A DNA stretch of 64,000 nucleotides from JACMLC01 sp963817025. GTDB lineage: Bacteria; Acidobacteriota; Blastocatellia; Pyrinomonadales; Pyrinomonadaceae. The stretch is from contig CAWFML010000004.1 in assembly GCA_963817025.1 (NCBI GenBank), positions 62,001 through 126,000 on the forward strand, in the 5' to 3' direction. A program made the translations under genes and the position numbers. The notes under the pieces are model-generated. The model was given only the letters and a program-made list of their open reading frames with translations, did not search any database and was not told the DNA's origin. Positions 38,122-45,939 of this stretch are shown in pieces (the first letter of the stretch is position 1; each line of letters starts with the position of its first letter).

Positions 38122-40782
38122 CTACTGCTCGCAAACTCCGCTCGTCTTGTCACCGACTTTTCGCGCGGCGCAGACGAGGAAGAGTTTCCAGTCCTCTATC
38201 GGCGTGCGCTCGACCGTCAGATGGCTGGTCAGGTAGGCGAGCCGTTTGGTCTCCGGGCCTTTGCCCGTCCTGAATCGCTCCTGCAAATAATATGGCGGGA
38301 TGGATTGGTAATAGAGCACTGCGCGGACTGAGACTGCGCCGCGTGTTTTGTCGTTGAGCGGGATGCGGTAGATGATTGTGTCCGAGCCGCTTGAGCCAGC
38401 AGGATTTTTGGTGACGTATTCCGGGTCGCGCTCTGCCTCCCCGTGCGGGCCTGTGAATTCCGCCATCGGCCCGTCGGGTCGCCAGCCCTTTGGCAGCAGG
38501 CGATTGTTCTTGACGTGCTGGTCAGAGCCGACAAAGCTGGTGGTAATCTTTCCCTTCACGTTCGCCATCAGCTCTTCGTAAATCTGCACCTGCCCCTCGT
38601 CTGTAATCACTTCATGATGCGGCTGGAAGACCTGCTTTTTGGTAATCGGGTCATAGAGAAATTCTGTCGGCAAGACTTCTTCGCCTGTGCCTCTGACGAT
38701 GGCTCCGGCGCTGTTGGTGCGGCCCGAAGCCCAGACCACTTCCCCATTCGCATCGAGCGCTTCAAAGGCGATAAAGGCTCTGCGGAAGGCCACGCCGGAC
38801 GGCAGGCTGTGGCCCGCCAGGTTTTCGATGTGGACAGAAGCTTCCAGATAATTGTCCGTCTGCTTGAGCGCGGAGACCTCTATCTTCGCCGTCTCCTGCC
38901 GCGCCAGTTTGTAGCTGGAGCTTTGCGCTGTGAGCAAGCCGAGCACGCCGTCCGCGTACATGTAATCGGCTGTGCGAATGCCTAAAATATCCGGGAACTG
39001 TTGGAACATCATCGTCCCGAATTGATTGATGCCGATCAGCGTGTGCCGCGAGAATTTATCACGCACGCGCAGGGTAATATCTTTGTCCGGCGCGCGGTAA
39101 TCCGTATACGGGTAGTTGTTATCTTCTATGTTGGCGACGCGAAAGATAAGCTGCTTGCCGTTGAAATAAGTCTGCATGTGACAGTCCTGACAGGTCTTGA
39201 CCGTCTGCTGGTTGAACGGCTTGATTTCGTTCTGGTAGACGCTGTTGAGCCATTCGGGATAGGTCGTCTGTTCGTGAAACTCTTTGGGCTTGCCATCCTT
39301 TTCTTTGACCGGCTTGCCCTTGCTGTCAAAGACCGGAAGGATGACTGTGTGGCAACTGCCGCAGAGCGCGGAAGATTTGAGGTGCTCGCCGTATTGCGGA
39401 GTGATGTTGAGCGCGTTCTTCATCGGCAGGGTCGCCACCTCTTCATACGGGCCGTTGACGATATTAAAAGGTTCCATCTTAAACTGGCCTGTGAAAGTTT
39501 CCGGCTTGCCCAAACCATCTTTCGACATCTGATGGCAGGCGACGCAGGAGACTCCATCGCGCGCCAGCGAGCCATATTTGCCGTCCGGCTCGTCCGGCAA
39601 CTCGTAAACCATCTCATGCTGGAAAGGTTTCTTCTTATCAAGCTCGATCTGTCTCTGGCCCATCACGCCATGACACCTGTAACAGGTGTTGTCGAAAAAT
39701 TCCGCCTGCGATGGATACAGAGTTTTCTCTGATTCGAGCTGCGCGTGAAAGATCGGGTCGCGTCCCGAAAGCCCCATCATAGAAGCGCGCCATTCCGTAT
39801 AGGGCGAAAGATTAATCGGCTTCTTCTTCGGGTCTTCAAACAGGAAAGCCATATTCTCGCTCGAAGCAGAGTGGCAGCCGATGCACTGGCTTGAGGTGAG
39901 AAAGCCATCTGTCCCGCGCGGGCTGGCAACGACATTGTCCAGAGATTCACCCGGAAAGCGTTTGACTTCATGCGCGGGAATGACGTTCAGGCCATCATAG
40001 AGCTTTAAAAAATTCGGGTCGGGAGCTTTGCGCGGCGTGGGGAACGGGCCGCCGACAACCTGTTTGGTGTCGGCCACCTGCTCGTGAAAATCTTTTTTGT
40101 CGGGCAGCGGCTGCGGCAGCATCGTCGGCGATTGGATGAGAAAGGAGATGGGGTCGCCTTCTACATTTTTGGACGCGATGAAGGTGGATTCTTTTTCGGC
40201 GGAGGCATGACAACGCAGGCAATAGAGTCCAAAGCCCGAATCGGGATAATCAATCTCAGGATTCTGCGCGTTATATCCCGGCGCATGATAAGACCAGTAC
40301 CAGCCGTCGAAAGAGCCTTTGCTGTCTTTGACCATCGTGGTCCAGCCTGTAAGTTTCGAGCCTTGCGCGGCGGGCGTCGGGTACATCTCTTTGATAATCA
40401 TCGCGCCGTCCGGAATCTCGCCCTCCCTGTTCTTAACCTTGAGCCAGTCCCAGACTTGAGGCGAGTAATAAATTTTCACTGCCGGATGCGTGCCGAACGA
40501 TGTCCCGCCGATGAATGGCCCTGTGTTGCGAATCCGCGAATCCGAAATCCAATTTTTATAACAACCTTTTTCCAGAAAAGCGTAGAGCAGTTTTTCGTAT
40601 TGCTTGTCATCTGTCCCGCTCGGATTGGGAAGCGGAAAAGGAATGTCGCAGGTCACGGTTTGAGTCGGAGTTTGACTCACTTTCATCTCGCCGCGTTCCG
40701 CGCCCGCGCGCACGGCCACAAAGCATGCGAGACCTGCGAATATTGCCACGATTAGCAAACGCCAAACGATTCCATGCTTCAT
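38122..40782 (-). CDS. Exported cytochrome P460-type and multihaem c-type cytochrome
   Basis: 886 residues from ATG 40782, with 'aaagga' upstream. Signal segment 'LLIVAIFAGLACFVAVRAGA'. The N-terminal part (~60-200) resembles the cytochrome P460 fold ('HPAVKIYYSPQVWDWLKVKN', 'EIPDGAMIIKEMYPTPA'). Six CxxCH haem sites follow: 'CLRCH', 'CIGCH', 'CYRCH', 'CVACH', 'CGSCH' and 'CQDCH', spread over ~200-560. The C-terminal ~300 residues are beta-rich without haem motifs ('SGVAFRRAFIAFEALDANGE'). Multihaem proteins of this kind move electrons in the periplasm; P460 domains in other bacteria oxidise hydroxylamine. Here the reaction is unknown and no partner genes are adjacent. Confidence 0.85.
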   Translation of the reverse strand: MKHGIVWRLLIVAIFAGLACFVAVRAGAERGEMKVSQTPTQTVTCDIPFPLPNPSGTDDKQYEKLLYAFLEKGCYKNWISDSRIRNTGPFIGGTSFGTHPAVKIYYSPQVWDWLKVKNREGEIPDGAMIIKEMYPTPAAQGSKLTGWTTMVKDSKGSFDGWYWSYHAPGYNAQNPEIDYPDSGFGLYCLRCHASAEKESTFIASKNVEGDPISFLIQSPTMLPQPLPDKKDFHEQVADTKQVVGGPFPTPRKAPDPNFLKLYDGLNVIPAHEVKRFPGESLDNVVASPRGTDGFLTSSQCIGCHSASSENMAFLFEDPKKKPINLSPYTEWRASMMGLSGRDPIFHAQLESEKTLYPSQAEFFDNTCYRCHGVMGQRQIELDKKKPFQHEMVYELPDEPDGKYGSLARDGVSCVACHQMSKDGLGKPETFTGQFKMEPFNIVNGPYEEVATLPMKNALNITPQYGEHLKSSALCGSCHTVILPVFDSKGKPVKEKDGKPKEFHEQTTYPEWLNSVYQNEIKPFNQQTVKTCQDCHMQTYFNGKQLIFRVANIEDNNYPYTDYRAPDKDITLRVRDKFSRHTLIGINQFGTMMFQQFPDILGIRTADYMYADGVLGLLTAQSSSYKLARQETAKIEVSALKQTDNYLEASVHIENLAGHSLPSGVAFRRAFIAFEALDANGEVVWASGRTNSAGAIVRGTGEEVLPTEFLYDPITKKQVFQPHHEVITDEGQVQIYEELMANVKGKITTSFVGSDQHVKNNRLLPKGWRPDGPMAEFTGPHGEAERDPEYVTKNPAGSSGSDTIIYRIPLNDKTRGAVSVRAVLYYQSIPPYYLQERFRTGKGPETKRLAYLTSHLTVERTPIEDWKLFLVCAARKVGDKTSGVCEQ

Positions 40783-40928
40783 CTGATTTTTTCCTTTAAG
40801 CACAGGGCCGGTGAATTTTAGAAGGCAAGCTCAGGCAAAATGGGCGGCAATCTGTTTTCCAGAGCGCAGGCATACTAAAACACAAAATTCGTTTCGAGAA
40901 AAGAGTTTTACATATAACGAAAGAATCT

Positions 40929-41046
40929 CGCGCAAAGGCGCAGAAGAAGGCAAAAGTAAAAAGGTAAAAGGCAAAAGTGAAGACGAGTTGTATGCCTTCT
41001 TATGTTTACCTTTTTACTTTTGCCTTCTTCTGCGCCTTTGCGGGAA
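40929..41046. repeat. Nested hairpin: 'cgcaaag' outer, 'ggcaaaagtaaaaagg' inner
   Basis: The arms run continuously from 'tcgcgcaaaggcgcagaaga' into 'aggcaaaagtaaaaaggtaa' on the left (40929-40969) and the complement on the right (41006-41046) with one or two mismatches: two vocabularies abutting within one long stem. Confidence 0.88.
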
Positions 41047-41069
41047 CATTTCGTGCTCTTCGCCATCTA

Positions 41070-41816
41070 CTATATTTCGAGGTGCGCGAGCAGCGGGAAA
41101 TGATCGGAGGCGCGTGCGGCTTCAGCTTGAGCTTTGATAACCTCGCAGCCTTTGAGGCTCGCAGAAAATCTTGCGGGCAGGAAGATATAGTCTAAGCGCA
41201 GGTGCGGGTCCCACGTGGGGAAAGTGTATCCCTTGTCTAACGGGTGCAATAAGCGATAGCCGTCAAGGTATTCCGAGTCGAGCATATGTTGAATGGTATC
41301 GCGCTGGATGTCGCGCCCGCTGACCCAGATCAGAGCGCGAATCCATGCGGGCATGCGCCGCACATCCAGCAACTCGCCCGGCGCGAGAGTATTAAAATCT
41401 CCCACCAGCGCATGAAATCCCTGCTGGTGCTTCTCTATGCCCTTGAGCAATGCGCGTATTTCCAGCGCGCGGCGACGCTCGCTCCATTTAGAAAAACGCG
41501 CGCTGAGATGTAACCCGAAGATGCGCGCTTCGCATCCGGCCAGCGCAATCTCCATGAAAGGATGCCTTGCTCCTTCCGGATGATGCCACTGGTGATGCGC
41601 TATTTCCACACGGCTGAGATAACCGATGGAGTGGCCCGGCAGCGCGGCCCAACTCAAAGCCTCTGTGGCTGCGGCCAATCTCTCGATCACGCGCGGGTCT
41701 GTCGCCTCCTGAAAGACAACGAGGTCGGGCGCGACAGCCCTGATGACTTCGCTCAACAGGGCCTCGCGCCCGCGCCCGCCAAAACGAATGTTATAGCTCA
41801 GCAGCCTGAGATTCAT
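41070..41816 (-). CDS. Endonuclease/exonuclease/phosphatase family protein
   Basis: 248 residues. EEP fold: 'MNLRLLSYNIRFGGRG' (Asn), 'PDLVVFQEATDPR' (Glu), 'GFHALVGDFNTLAPGE' (Asp-x-Asn), and 'RASDHFPLLAHLEI' (Ser-Asp-His) at the C-terminus, with 'HLRLDYIFLP' before it. Such enzymes cleave phosphodiesters in DNA, lipids or phosphoinositides; substrate unknown. The ATG overlaps the stop of the nucleotidyltransferase-like gene by ATGA, indicating coupled translation. Confidence 0.88.
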   Translation of the reverse strand: MNLRLLSYNIRFGGRGREALLSEVIRAVAPDLVVFQEATDPRVIERLAAATEALSWAALPGHSIGYLSRVEIAHHQWHHPEGARHPFMEIALAGCEARIFGLHLSARFSKWSERRRALEIRALLKGIEKHQQGFHALVGDFNTLAPGELLDVRRMPAWIRALIWVSGRDIQRDTIQHMLDSEYLDGYRLLHPLDKGYTFPTWDPHLRLDYIFLPARFSASLKGCEVIKAQAEAARASDHFPLLAHLEI

Positions 41817-42295
41817 GCTTCTTCTTCTTCTGCCTCTATGAGCATGAAGTATGGCTGGTCCAGAAGGACATCGCGGGCGAAGAGAATCAGATTGGAGGTC
41901 GCCTGAAAGTTGACGGGCCGTCCCGCCAATCGCTGAAGCGACTCGCGCAGCGGATTCAGATGAGGCGCAATATCCGGGGCTTTATCTCCATGCGGCTTGG
42001 TATGCAGCAGGGGGATGTAATACTCATCTTCTTTCCAGCATTCCATCACCCGGCTACCGATGAGAGTCACATCCAGATCGCTCGTGCGCGGCCCGTCCGC
42101 ATCAAACGGCTCTCCGTCCGCCCAGCGTTCCGCCGTAATCACGCTGCCGCGCAGGGCGACACCGGTTCCAGCGGGCAAACCCTCACGCAACTGCTCGCAA
42201 AACCGCTCGAAGAGCTGCACGTCTCCGCCAAAACCGAGCCGGATAATTCGCGTGCGGATTTCCTCATCGTCCATCTCCTTTGGAGCTTTAACCAT
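41813..42295 (-). CDS. Nucleotidyltransferase-fold protein
   Basis: 160 residues. 'GVALRGSVITAERWADGEPF' and 'RTSDLDVTLIGSRVMECWKE' resemble the G-S-x(n)-D-x-D pocket of the polymerase-beta-like nucleotidyltransferases, with an unusual insertion between the GS and the DLD. The end ('FMLIEAEEEEA') is acidic. It could add nucleotides to a small molecule or RNA, or be a domain-only relative. It is co-translated with the EEP-family gene downstream, so the two may act on the same phosphodiester substrate (inference). Confidence 0.7.
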   Translation of the reverse strand: MVKAPKEMDDEEIRTRIIRLGFGGDVQLFERFCEQLREGLPAGTGVALRGSVITAERWADGEPFDADGPRTSDLDVTLIGSRVMECWKEDEYYIPLLHTKPHGDKAPDIAPHLNPLRESLQRLAGRPVNFQATSNLILFARDVLLDQPYFMLIEAEEEEA

Positions 42296-42397
42296 CTCGA
42301 ACTGTCCCCTCGAATAAAAGATTGCATCAGACCCTGAGCTGTTATTGCTTGTCTCAAGACCTGTCAGGCAGTGTGTAGACTAAAGAGATTTACATCA

Positions 42398-43156
42398 TCA
42401 GCCTGACATAACAATACCGAACTGCTCGCGCAAGATTGCGGCATACTCTTCCTGACTCGTTAAGACTCGCTCCTGACGCGCGCCTTCTTTAGTCGTGTTG
42501 ATAAAACGCATGTCGCTCAATGTGATGCGACCTTCCCCCGTCGCACGCGAACAGATGCGCGCTCTGGTGAAATGTGATTGGGGAGAGGTCTGGTGGTATC
42601 TGCACATCTCTGCATAATCAGCATACGCACGAGCCTGTAAGGTAAAGCGATACTGAGCTTTCCATTCATCGCCCTCTTCGCGTTGCATCAGAATTAAGTG
42701 CGCGCCGTCCTGAAGAATCTTGTAAGCACGGCTGCCCTGCACCTGCTCGCCCCGTTCGTCGAGCAGCAGCGGTTCGAGAAATGAATCGCCAAAACCCACG
42801 TCCACCAGCCAACGCTGTTCCAGCGAAACCATGAGCGTCATATGGTCGAAGTCCGGGCCGAAAGAGCTTTCCGCATTCGCCACTCCGGCTGAGAGCATTT
42901 GGACATCGAAGCCGAGCGCACGCAACAAGGCGGCAAACAAACCGTTGGCTTCATAGCAGAAGCCGCCGCGCCTGCCTTCGACGATTTTGGTAAACAGAGC
43001 TTCATCTTCAAGCACAATCGGCTCGTTGGCATGAATGCTCAGATTTTCAAAAGGCACTGCCAGCAGATGAGCGACCTGCAACTCGCGCAAGGTCGCGGCT
43101 GTAGGCATGAGCGACCCCTGATAGTTGATGCGTTCGAGATAGGCTTTGATGTTCAA
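42398..43156 (-). CDS. nat: Arylamine N-acetyltransferase
   Basis: 252 residues, TTG start with 'gggagag' upstream. The catalytic triad is complete: Cys in 'GRRGGFCYEANGLFAALLRA', His in 'PDFDHMTLMVSLE' and Asp in 'WLVDVGFGDSFLEPLLLD'. 'HLLAVPFENLSIHANEPIVL' is the conserved N-terminal helix-loop. The enzyme transfers acetyl from acetyl-CoA to aromatic amines and hydrazines, and relatives make amides in natural-product pathways. No such pathway is adjacent. Start codon is uncertain but the family's 'YLERI.Y.G' begins at residue 6, supporting this one. Confidence 0.92.
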   Translation of the reverse strand: MNIKAYLERINYQGSLMPTAATLRELQVAHLLAVPFENLSIHANEPIVLEDEALFTKIVEGRRGGFCYEANGLFAALLRALGFDVQMLSAGVANAESSFGPDFDHMTLMVSLEQRWLVDVGFGDSFLEPLLLDERGEQVQGSRAYKILQDGAHLILMQREEGDEWKAQYRFTLQARAYADYAEMCRYHQTSPQSHFTRARICSRATGEGRITLSDMRFINTTKEGARQERVLTSQEEYAAILREQFGIVMSG

Positions 43157-43273
43157 CTGGCTCTCTCCCTAATCAAGACAAAACGTAACAGGCAAATCTA
43201 AGGACAGGGAAAGAACCTGAAGGAGATGCTATTGAGGCTTCGAGTGGAATAGATGTCAGATTCCGGCTCGCGT

Positions 43274-43879
43274 CTATGGCACGATGTGAAAAGAATTGAT
43301 GAACCCCATAGCCACTTTCTCAAAGTCATCTTTGCCCTCAAGTTCCTGCGGACTTCCCTTCCTGCTAAGCACACTAATCGTATACAGGCGTGAACCGGCA
43401 ACAACCCACTGGATACGGATGACCTCTTTACCTCGCACCTCAAGATGTATAAAGATTCCATTGTATCCATCAACCGTGACCTCACGTTCCGACACAACGC
43501 TCAGACCTTCTTTCTTTAACGGTTCCACCACACCTGTCCTGAAACTTCGAAGGAAGCCCTTTATTCTTTCAGGGTCGTCAATCGCCTTCTTGTAATCTAC
43601 GTACAGCACTCTGTAGAGGAGGAGTCCTTTATACTCAAAGGTATGGATGTCATATCGTTCATGGGGTTCTACGGATTCGCGCGGCTCCTCGGGAAATCGG
43701 ATACGGAAATTCCTTGTCTTAAAGGTGTATTCATCCCATGTATTAGGGAAATAGTCTTTCCGAGGAGGCGGGGGCGGTGGTGGTGGCTCTGCCTGGGCCT
43801 GCGCTACGGCAGGAGTCGCCGCGTAATAAATGGAAAGGAGCAAGACCGGAAGCAGTAGATTAAATATTTTGGATTTCAT
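43274..43879 (-). CDS. Exported protein with proline-rich hinge, unknown function
   Basis: 201 residues from ATG 43879. Signal peptide 'IFNLLLPVLLLSIYYAATPA', then 'AEPPPPPPPPRKDYFP' and a folded part of ~160 residues: 'EYTFKTRNFRIRFPEEPRES', 'GLLLYRVLYVDYKKAIDDPE', 'HLEVRGKEVIRIQWVVAGSR', and a C-terminal 'DDFEKVAMGFINSFHIV'. The last pattern (fold ending in '..FF.SF.....') is common in PsbP/DUF1795-like and other lipid-binding secreted proteins, but I would not assign a family. Poly-Pro suggests a spacer from the membrane or wall. Confidence 0.72.
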   Translation of the reverse strand: MKSKIFNLLLPVLLLSIYYAATPAVAQAQAEPPPPPPPPRKDYFPNTWDEYTFKTRNFRIRFPEEPRESVEPHERYDIHTFEYKGLLLYRVLYVDYKKAIDDPERIKGFLRSFRTGVVEPLKKEGLSVVSEREVTVDGYNGIFIHLEVRGKEVIRIQWVVAGSRLYTISVLSRKGSPQELEGKDDFEKVAMGFINSFHIVP

Positions 43880-44255
43880 AGCTGCCAAAGCATACCGGAT
43901 TCACTGGAAGAAATCTAACGTCATGCTTTCTGCTGCCGCACGCGAAAACTATCCGCCCGGATCGCGGCGAAGAATGATGAGAAGAATGCTATCCGACTAC
44001 CGGCGGCAAGCGCTTATGCTGCGCGCCGGAGTCACATTCGTCCCTTTCGTTTCACTTAAATATGTGAATCAAGAGTAGAAACTCTTTGCGTCCCTTTACG
44101 AGCCTTCCTTAGCGGTCTTTGCGTTAAAACATTACTTAACCGCAAAGAGCGCGAAAGAGTAAGACGCAAAGAAGCGCAAAGGACTAGCTGCTCACTGCAA
44201 AACAGTTTCGACTCTTGATTCGCAGTTAAATATTGTAGCCAGTGCGGAACTCTAC
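43880..44255. other. Intergenic region, 376 bp, dominated by a long repeat
   Basis: The right half is the nested hairpin at 44066-44221. The left half (43880-44065) holds no gene that I can support; the stretch after 43915 is G+C-rich and may contain the upstream control of the exported-protein gene. Confidence 0.6.
44066..44221. repeat. Nested hairpin repeat, 'aatcaagagtaga' arms, copy 2
   Basis: 'gaatcaagagtagaaac' (from 44066) faces 'gtttcgactcttgattcgca' (to 44223). The core 'ctttgcgttaaaacattact' and 'taaccgcaaagagcgcgaaa' matches the reverse complement of 28772-28812 with one substitution. The right part has extra words ('gacgcaaagaagcgcaaagg') not present in copy 1. Confidence 0.88.
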
Positions 44256-44717
44256 TCACAGATTCTTATGCTGCCAGCAGCGGCCCGTGCCGCGCACGCG
44301 ACGCGAGCACGGAGTCCCCTTTTTTGTCCGCGCGCCGCAGATGGAGATAGTCTCGTTCGGGTCTGTCGGACGCTCTGTCGCTGTTCCGTCCGGCCCGTAA
44401 ACGATCTCGGGCGGCACGGCATTGCCGGTTTCAGTCCCCTTCGGGCTTGCCTGTCCGGCTGTCCGGTTCTGCGCTGGCGCAGGGACTGCGGAAACAGCGC
44501 CGCGTTCGATGATTAATGGCGGAGACGCAGGGCGCGTGCTGCGACCTGCGAAGAGACCTATCGAGAGCAAGCCAGCGCCTATCAGCAGCGGGAAAAATAT
44601 TTGCGACTTGCGCAGGCGGGGCGCGCAATCTTTGCAGAAACGTCTGTTGGTCCAGAGATGCCAGCGTGCGCGCGTAATGCGCTCGCCACATTCCGCGCAA
44701 AAGTTTGGTTTGTACAT
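44256..44717 (-). CDS. Zinc-ribbon membrane protein with C-terminal Cys/His motif
   Basis: 153 residues from ATG 44717. N-terminal 'CAECGERITRARWHLWTNRR' and 'FCKDCAPRLRK' give a C-x2-C..C-x2-C ribbon, followed by one membrane helix 'IFFPLLIGAGLLSIGLFAGR', a Pro/Ala/Thr-rich spacer, and 'ICGARTKKGTPCSRRVRGTG' and 'RCWQHKNL', a Cys-x(9-10)-Cys..Cys-x2-His motif also found alone in phage, plant and bacterial proteins. The ribbon is on one side of the membrane and the second motif on the other. Function unknown. Divergent from the gene at 45091. Confidence 0.75.
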   Translation of the reverse strand: MYKPNFCAECGERITRARWHLWTNRRFCKDCAPRLRKSQIFFPLLIGAGLLSIGLFAGRSTRPASPPLIIERGAVSAVPAPAQNRTAGQASPKGTETGNAVPPEIVYGPDGTATERPTDPNETISICGARTKKGTPCSRRVRGTGRCWQHKNL

Positions 44718-44910
44718 GACTCTCTCACACTCCGTCGAAGAGGGCGACGACTGCGGCCCGGCTCTTTTTTTCAAGCGCCAGAGGTCTCGCGCGAGGAGCA
44801 GCGCGTCCGAAATGATTTTGAGCGTCAGAGGTGGATTGAGCGCGGATTATATAATGAAAAGGATGCTATCAAAAACTCCTTCCACGGTGCGTTGCGCGTG
44901 CGATAACAAG

Positions 44911-44939
44911 TTGCACGTGTAGGACGGGCATGATATAGT
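44911..44939 (+). promoter_or_regulatory. Candidate sigma-70 promoter for the gene at 45091
   Basis: 'ttgcac' (44911-44916) and 'tatagt' (44934-44939) are exactly 17 bases apart. Start of transcription would fall near 44946, giving a leader of ~145 nt that holds the hairpin at 45015-45044. Confidence 0.5.
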
Positions 44940-45014
44940 TTCTTTACTCCCGAAGCTTTTACAAAAAAGCTGACATACATACTCGCGCCGGTTCGCCTGC
45001 CAGAGCTTTTTGAT

Positions 45015-45044
45015 CGCCTGTCCACGTTTCGAGAGAGACAGGCG
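45015..45044 (+). promoter_or_regulatory. Hairpin in the 5' leader of the gene at 45091
   Basis: 'cgcctgtc' (45015-45022) pairs with 'gacaggcg' (45037-45044) across a 14-base loop, 46 bases before the ATG. It could control translation or RNA stability; no known riboswitch recognised. Confidence 0.4.
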
Positions 45045-45090
45045 AGATACAAATCTTTCGTCAGGCTGCCACAGCTCTGTCGAAAATCAC

Positions 45091-45696
45091 ATGGGACAGA
45101 AACTTTACTGTAATCGTTACGCGCACTTTAAAGACCCGCTGGTCTGTTCTGTGGTCTGTCCCTATCGCACGCGATGTCAGGATTTCGCGCTCTACTATGA
45201 CGCGCATCGAGAGAGTGTGGACACGTTAGTCGCGCAGTATTTTTCCGCGCGTAAGGAAACGCCGCAGCAAAGATATGCGCGCCCCTTTGTGCAGGTGGCG
45301 GAGCCTGTCAACCTGCGCGCTTTAATTCGTTTGGAGGTCAAACAAGAGATGGCAGAAGCCGCATACATCTGGATTGGAAAAGACGATCAGGCGGAGTTGC
45401 TTGATCTGGAAGAGATCATTCGCCGCGCAGAGCGTGGAGCTAAAGCGAAGCATATTTACAGGGTCGCGCAGGAGATGGAGCTGCGATTTCAGCTCGTGCC
45501 GCGCAAGCGCATAGAGAAGGCCAAACGCATCGTCGCAGCCGAAGCTGAACGCGCCGCCGCGCGCCGTTCCTCGCGCCCGCGCCCGGTGGCGGTCGAACCT
45601 CCAGCCCCCTCGCTCGCAGTCGCCTCTAATACCAGCGAACTGCCCGCCGCGCCGCGCCGCAAACGCACACGCCTCGCCAAAGCTGTAGGAGAATGA
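45091..45696 (+). CDS. Protein with N-terminal cysteine cluster and basic Ala/Pro-rich tail
   Basis: 201 residues from ATG 45091; no clear ribosome site. The N-terminus has 'LYCNRYAHFKDPLVCSVVCP' and 'YRTRCQDF', a C-x11-C-x3-C-x5-C arrangement that suggests a metal site. The middle is helical ('LIRLEVKQEMAEAAYIWIGK', 'DLEEIIRRAERGAKAKHIYR'); the last ~60 residues are Arg/Ala/Pro-rich ('RRSSRPRPVAVEPPAPSLAV'), ending 'RRKRTRLAKAVGE', which looks nucleic-acid binding. I do not recognise the family. Preceded by a good promoter. Confidence 0.7.
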   Translation: MGQKLYCNRYAHFKDPLVCSVVCPYRTRCQDFALYYDAHRESVDTLVAQYFSARKETPQQRYARPFVQVAEPVNLRALIRLEVKQEMAEAAYIWIGKDDQAELLDLEEIIRRAERGAKAKHIYRVAQEMELRFQLVPRKRIEKAKRIVAAEAERAAARRSSRPRPVAVEPPAPSLAVASNTSELPAAPRRKRTRLAKAVGE

Positions 45697-45700
45697 AGAG

Positions 45701-45779
45701 AGGACACGAGGACTCAGAACTCAGGATAAAATCAGTTTCAGCCTTTTCATGTCCGAGTTCTGGTTCTTGTGTCATGCCT
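45701..45779. repeat. Degenerate hairpin repeat, 'caggactcagaactc' vocabulary
   Basis: 'aggacacgaggactcagaac' and 'tcaggataaaatc' face 'cttttcatgtccgagttctg' and 'gttcttgtgtcatgcct'. Pairing is imperfect; words match 6183-6250 and 19502-19566. Confidence 0.65.
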
Positions 45780-45939
45780 TTCAAGTCCGGCTTTTTCCGT
45801 CTTTCCGTGCAACTTTCGAGACGTTCGCAGCGTCCGACAGGATGATATGCGCCTGCCTGAGTTGTTGCTTGCCAAATGCTGCGGCCAGCGTGCATACTCG
45901 TTTTATCAAAGCTCTGAGGATGCAGTTAAATTTGTGGCA

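Larger units (their letters stand above)
44718..45090. other. Divergent intergenic region, 373 bp
   Basis: No gene seen. It carries a well-matched promoter toward the right (44911-44939) and a hairpin in the resulting 5' leader (45015-45044). The left 190 bases presumably drive the zinc-ribbon gene, but I found no clear motif. Confidence 0.6.
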
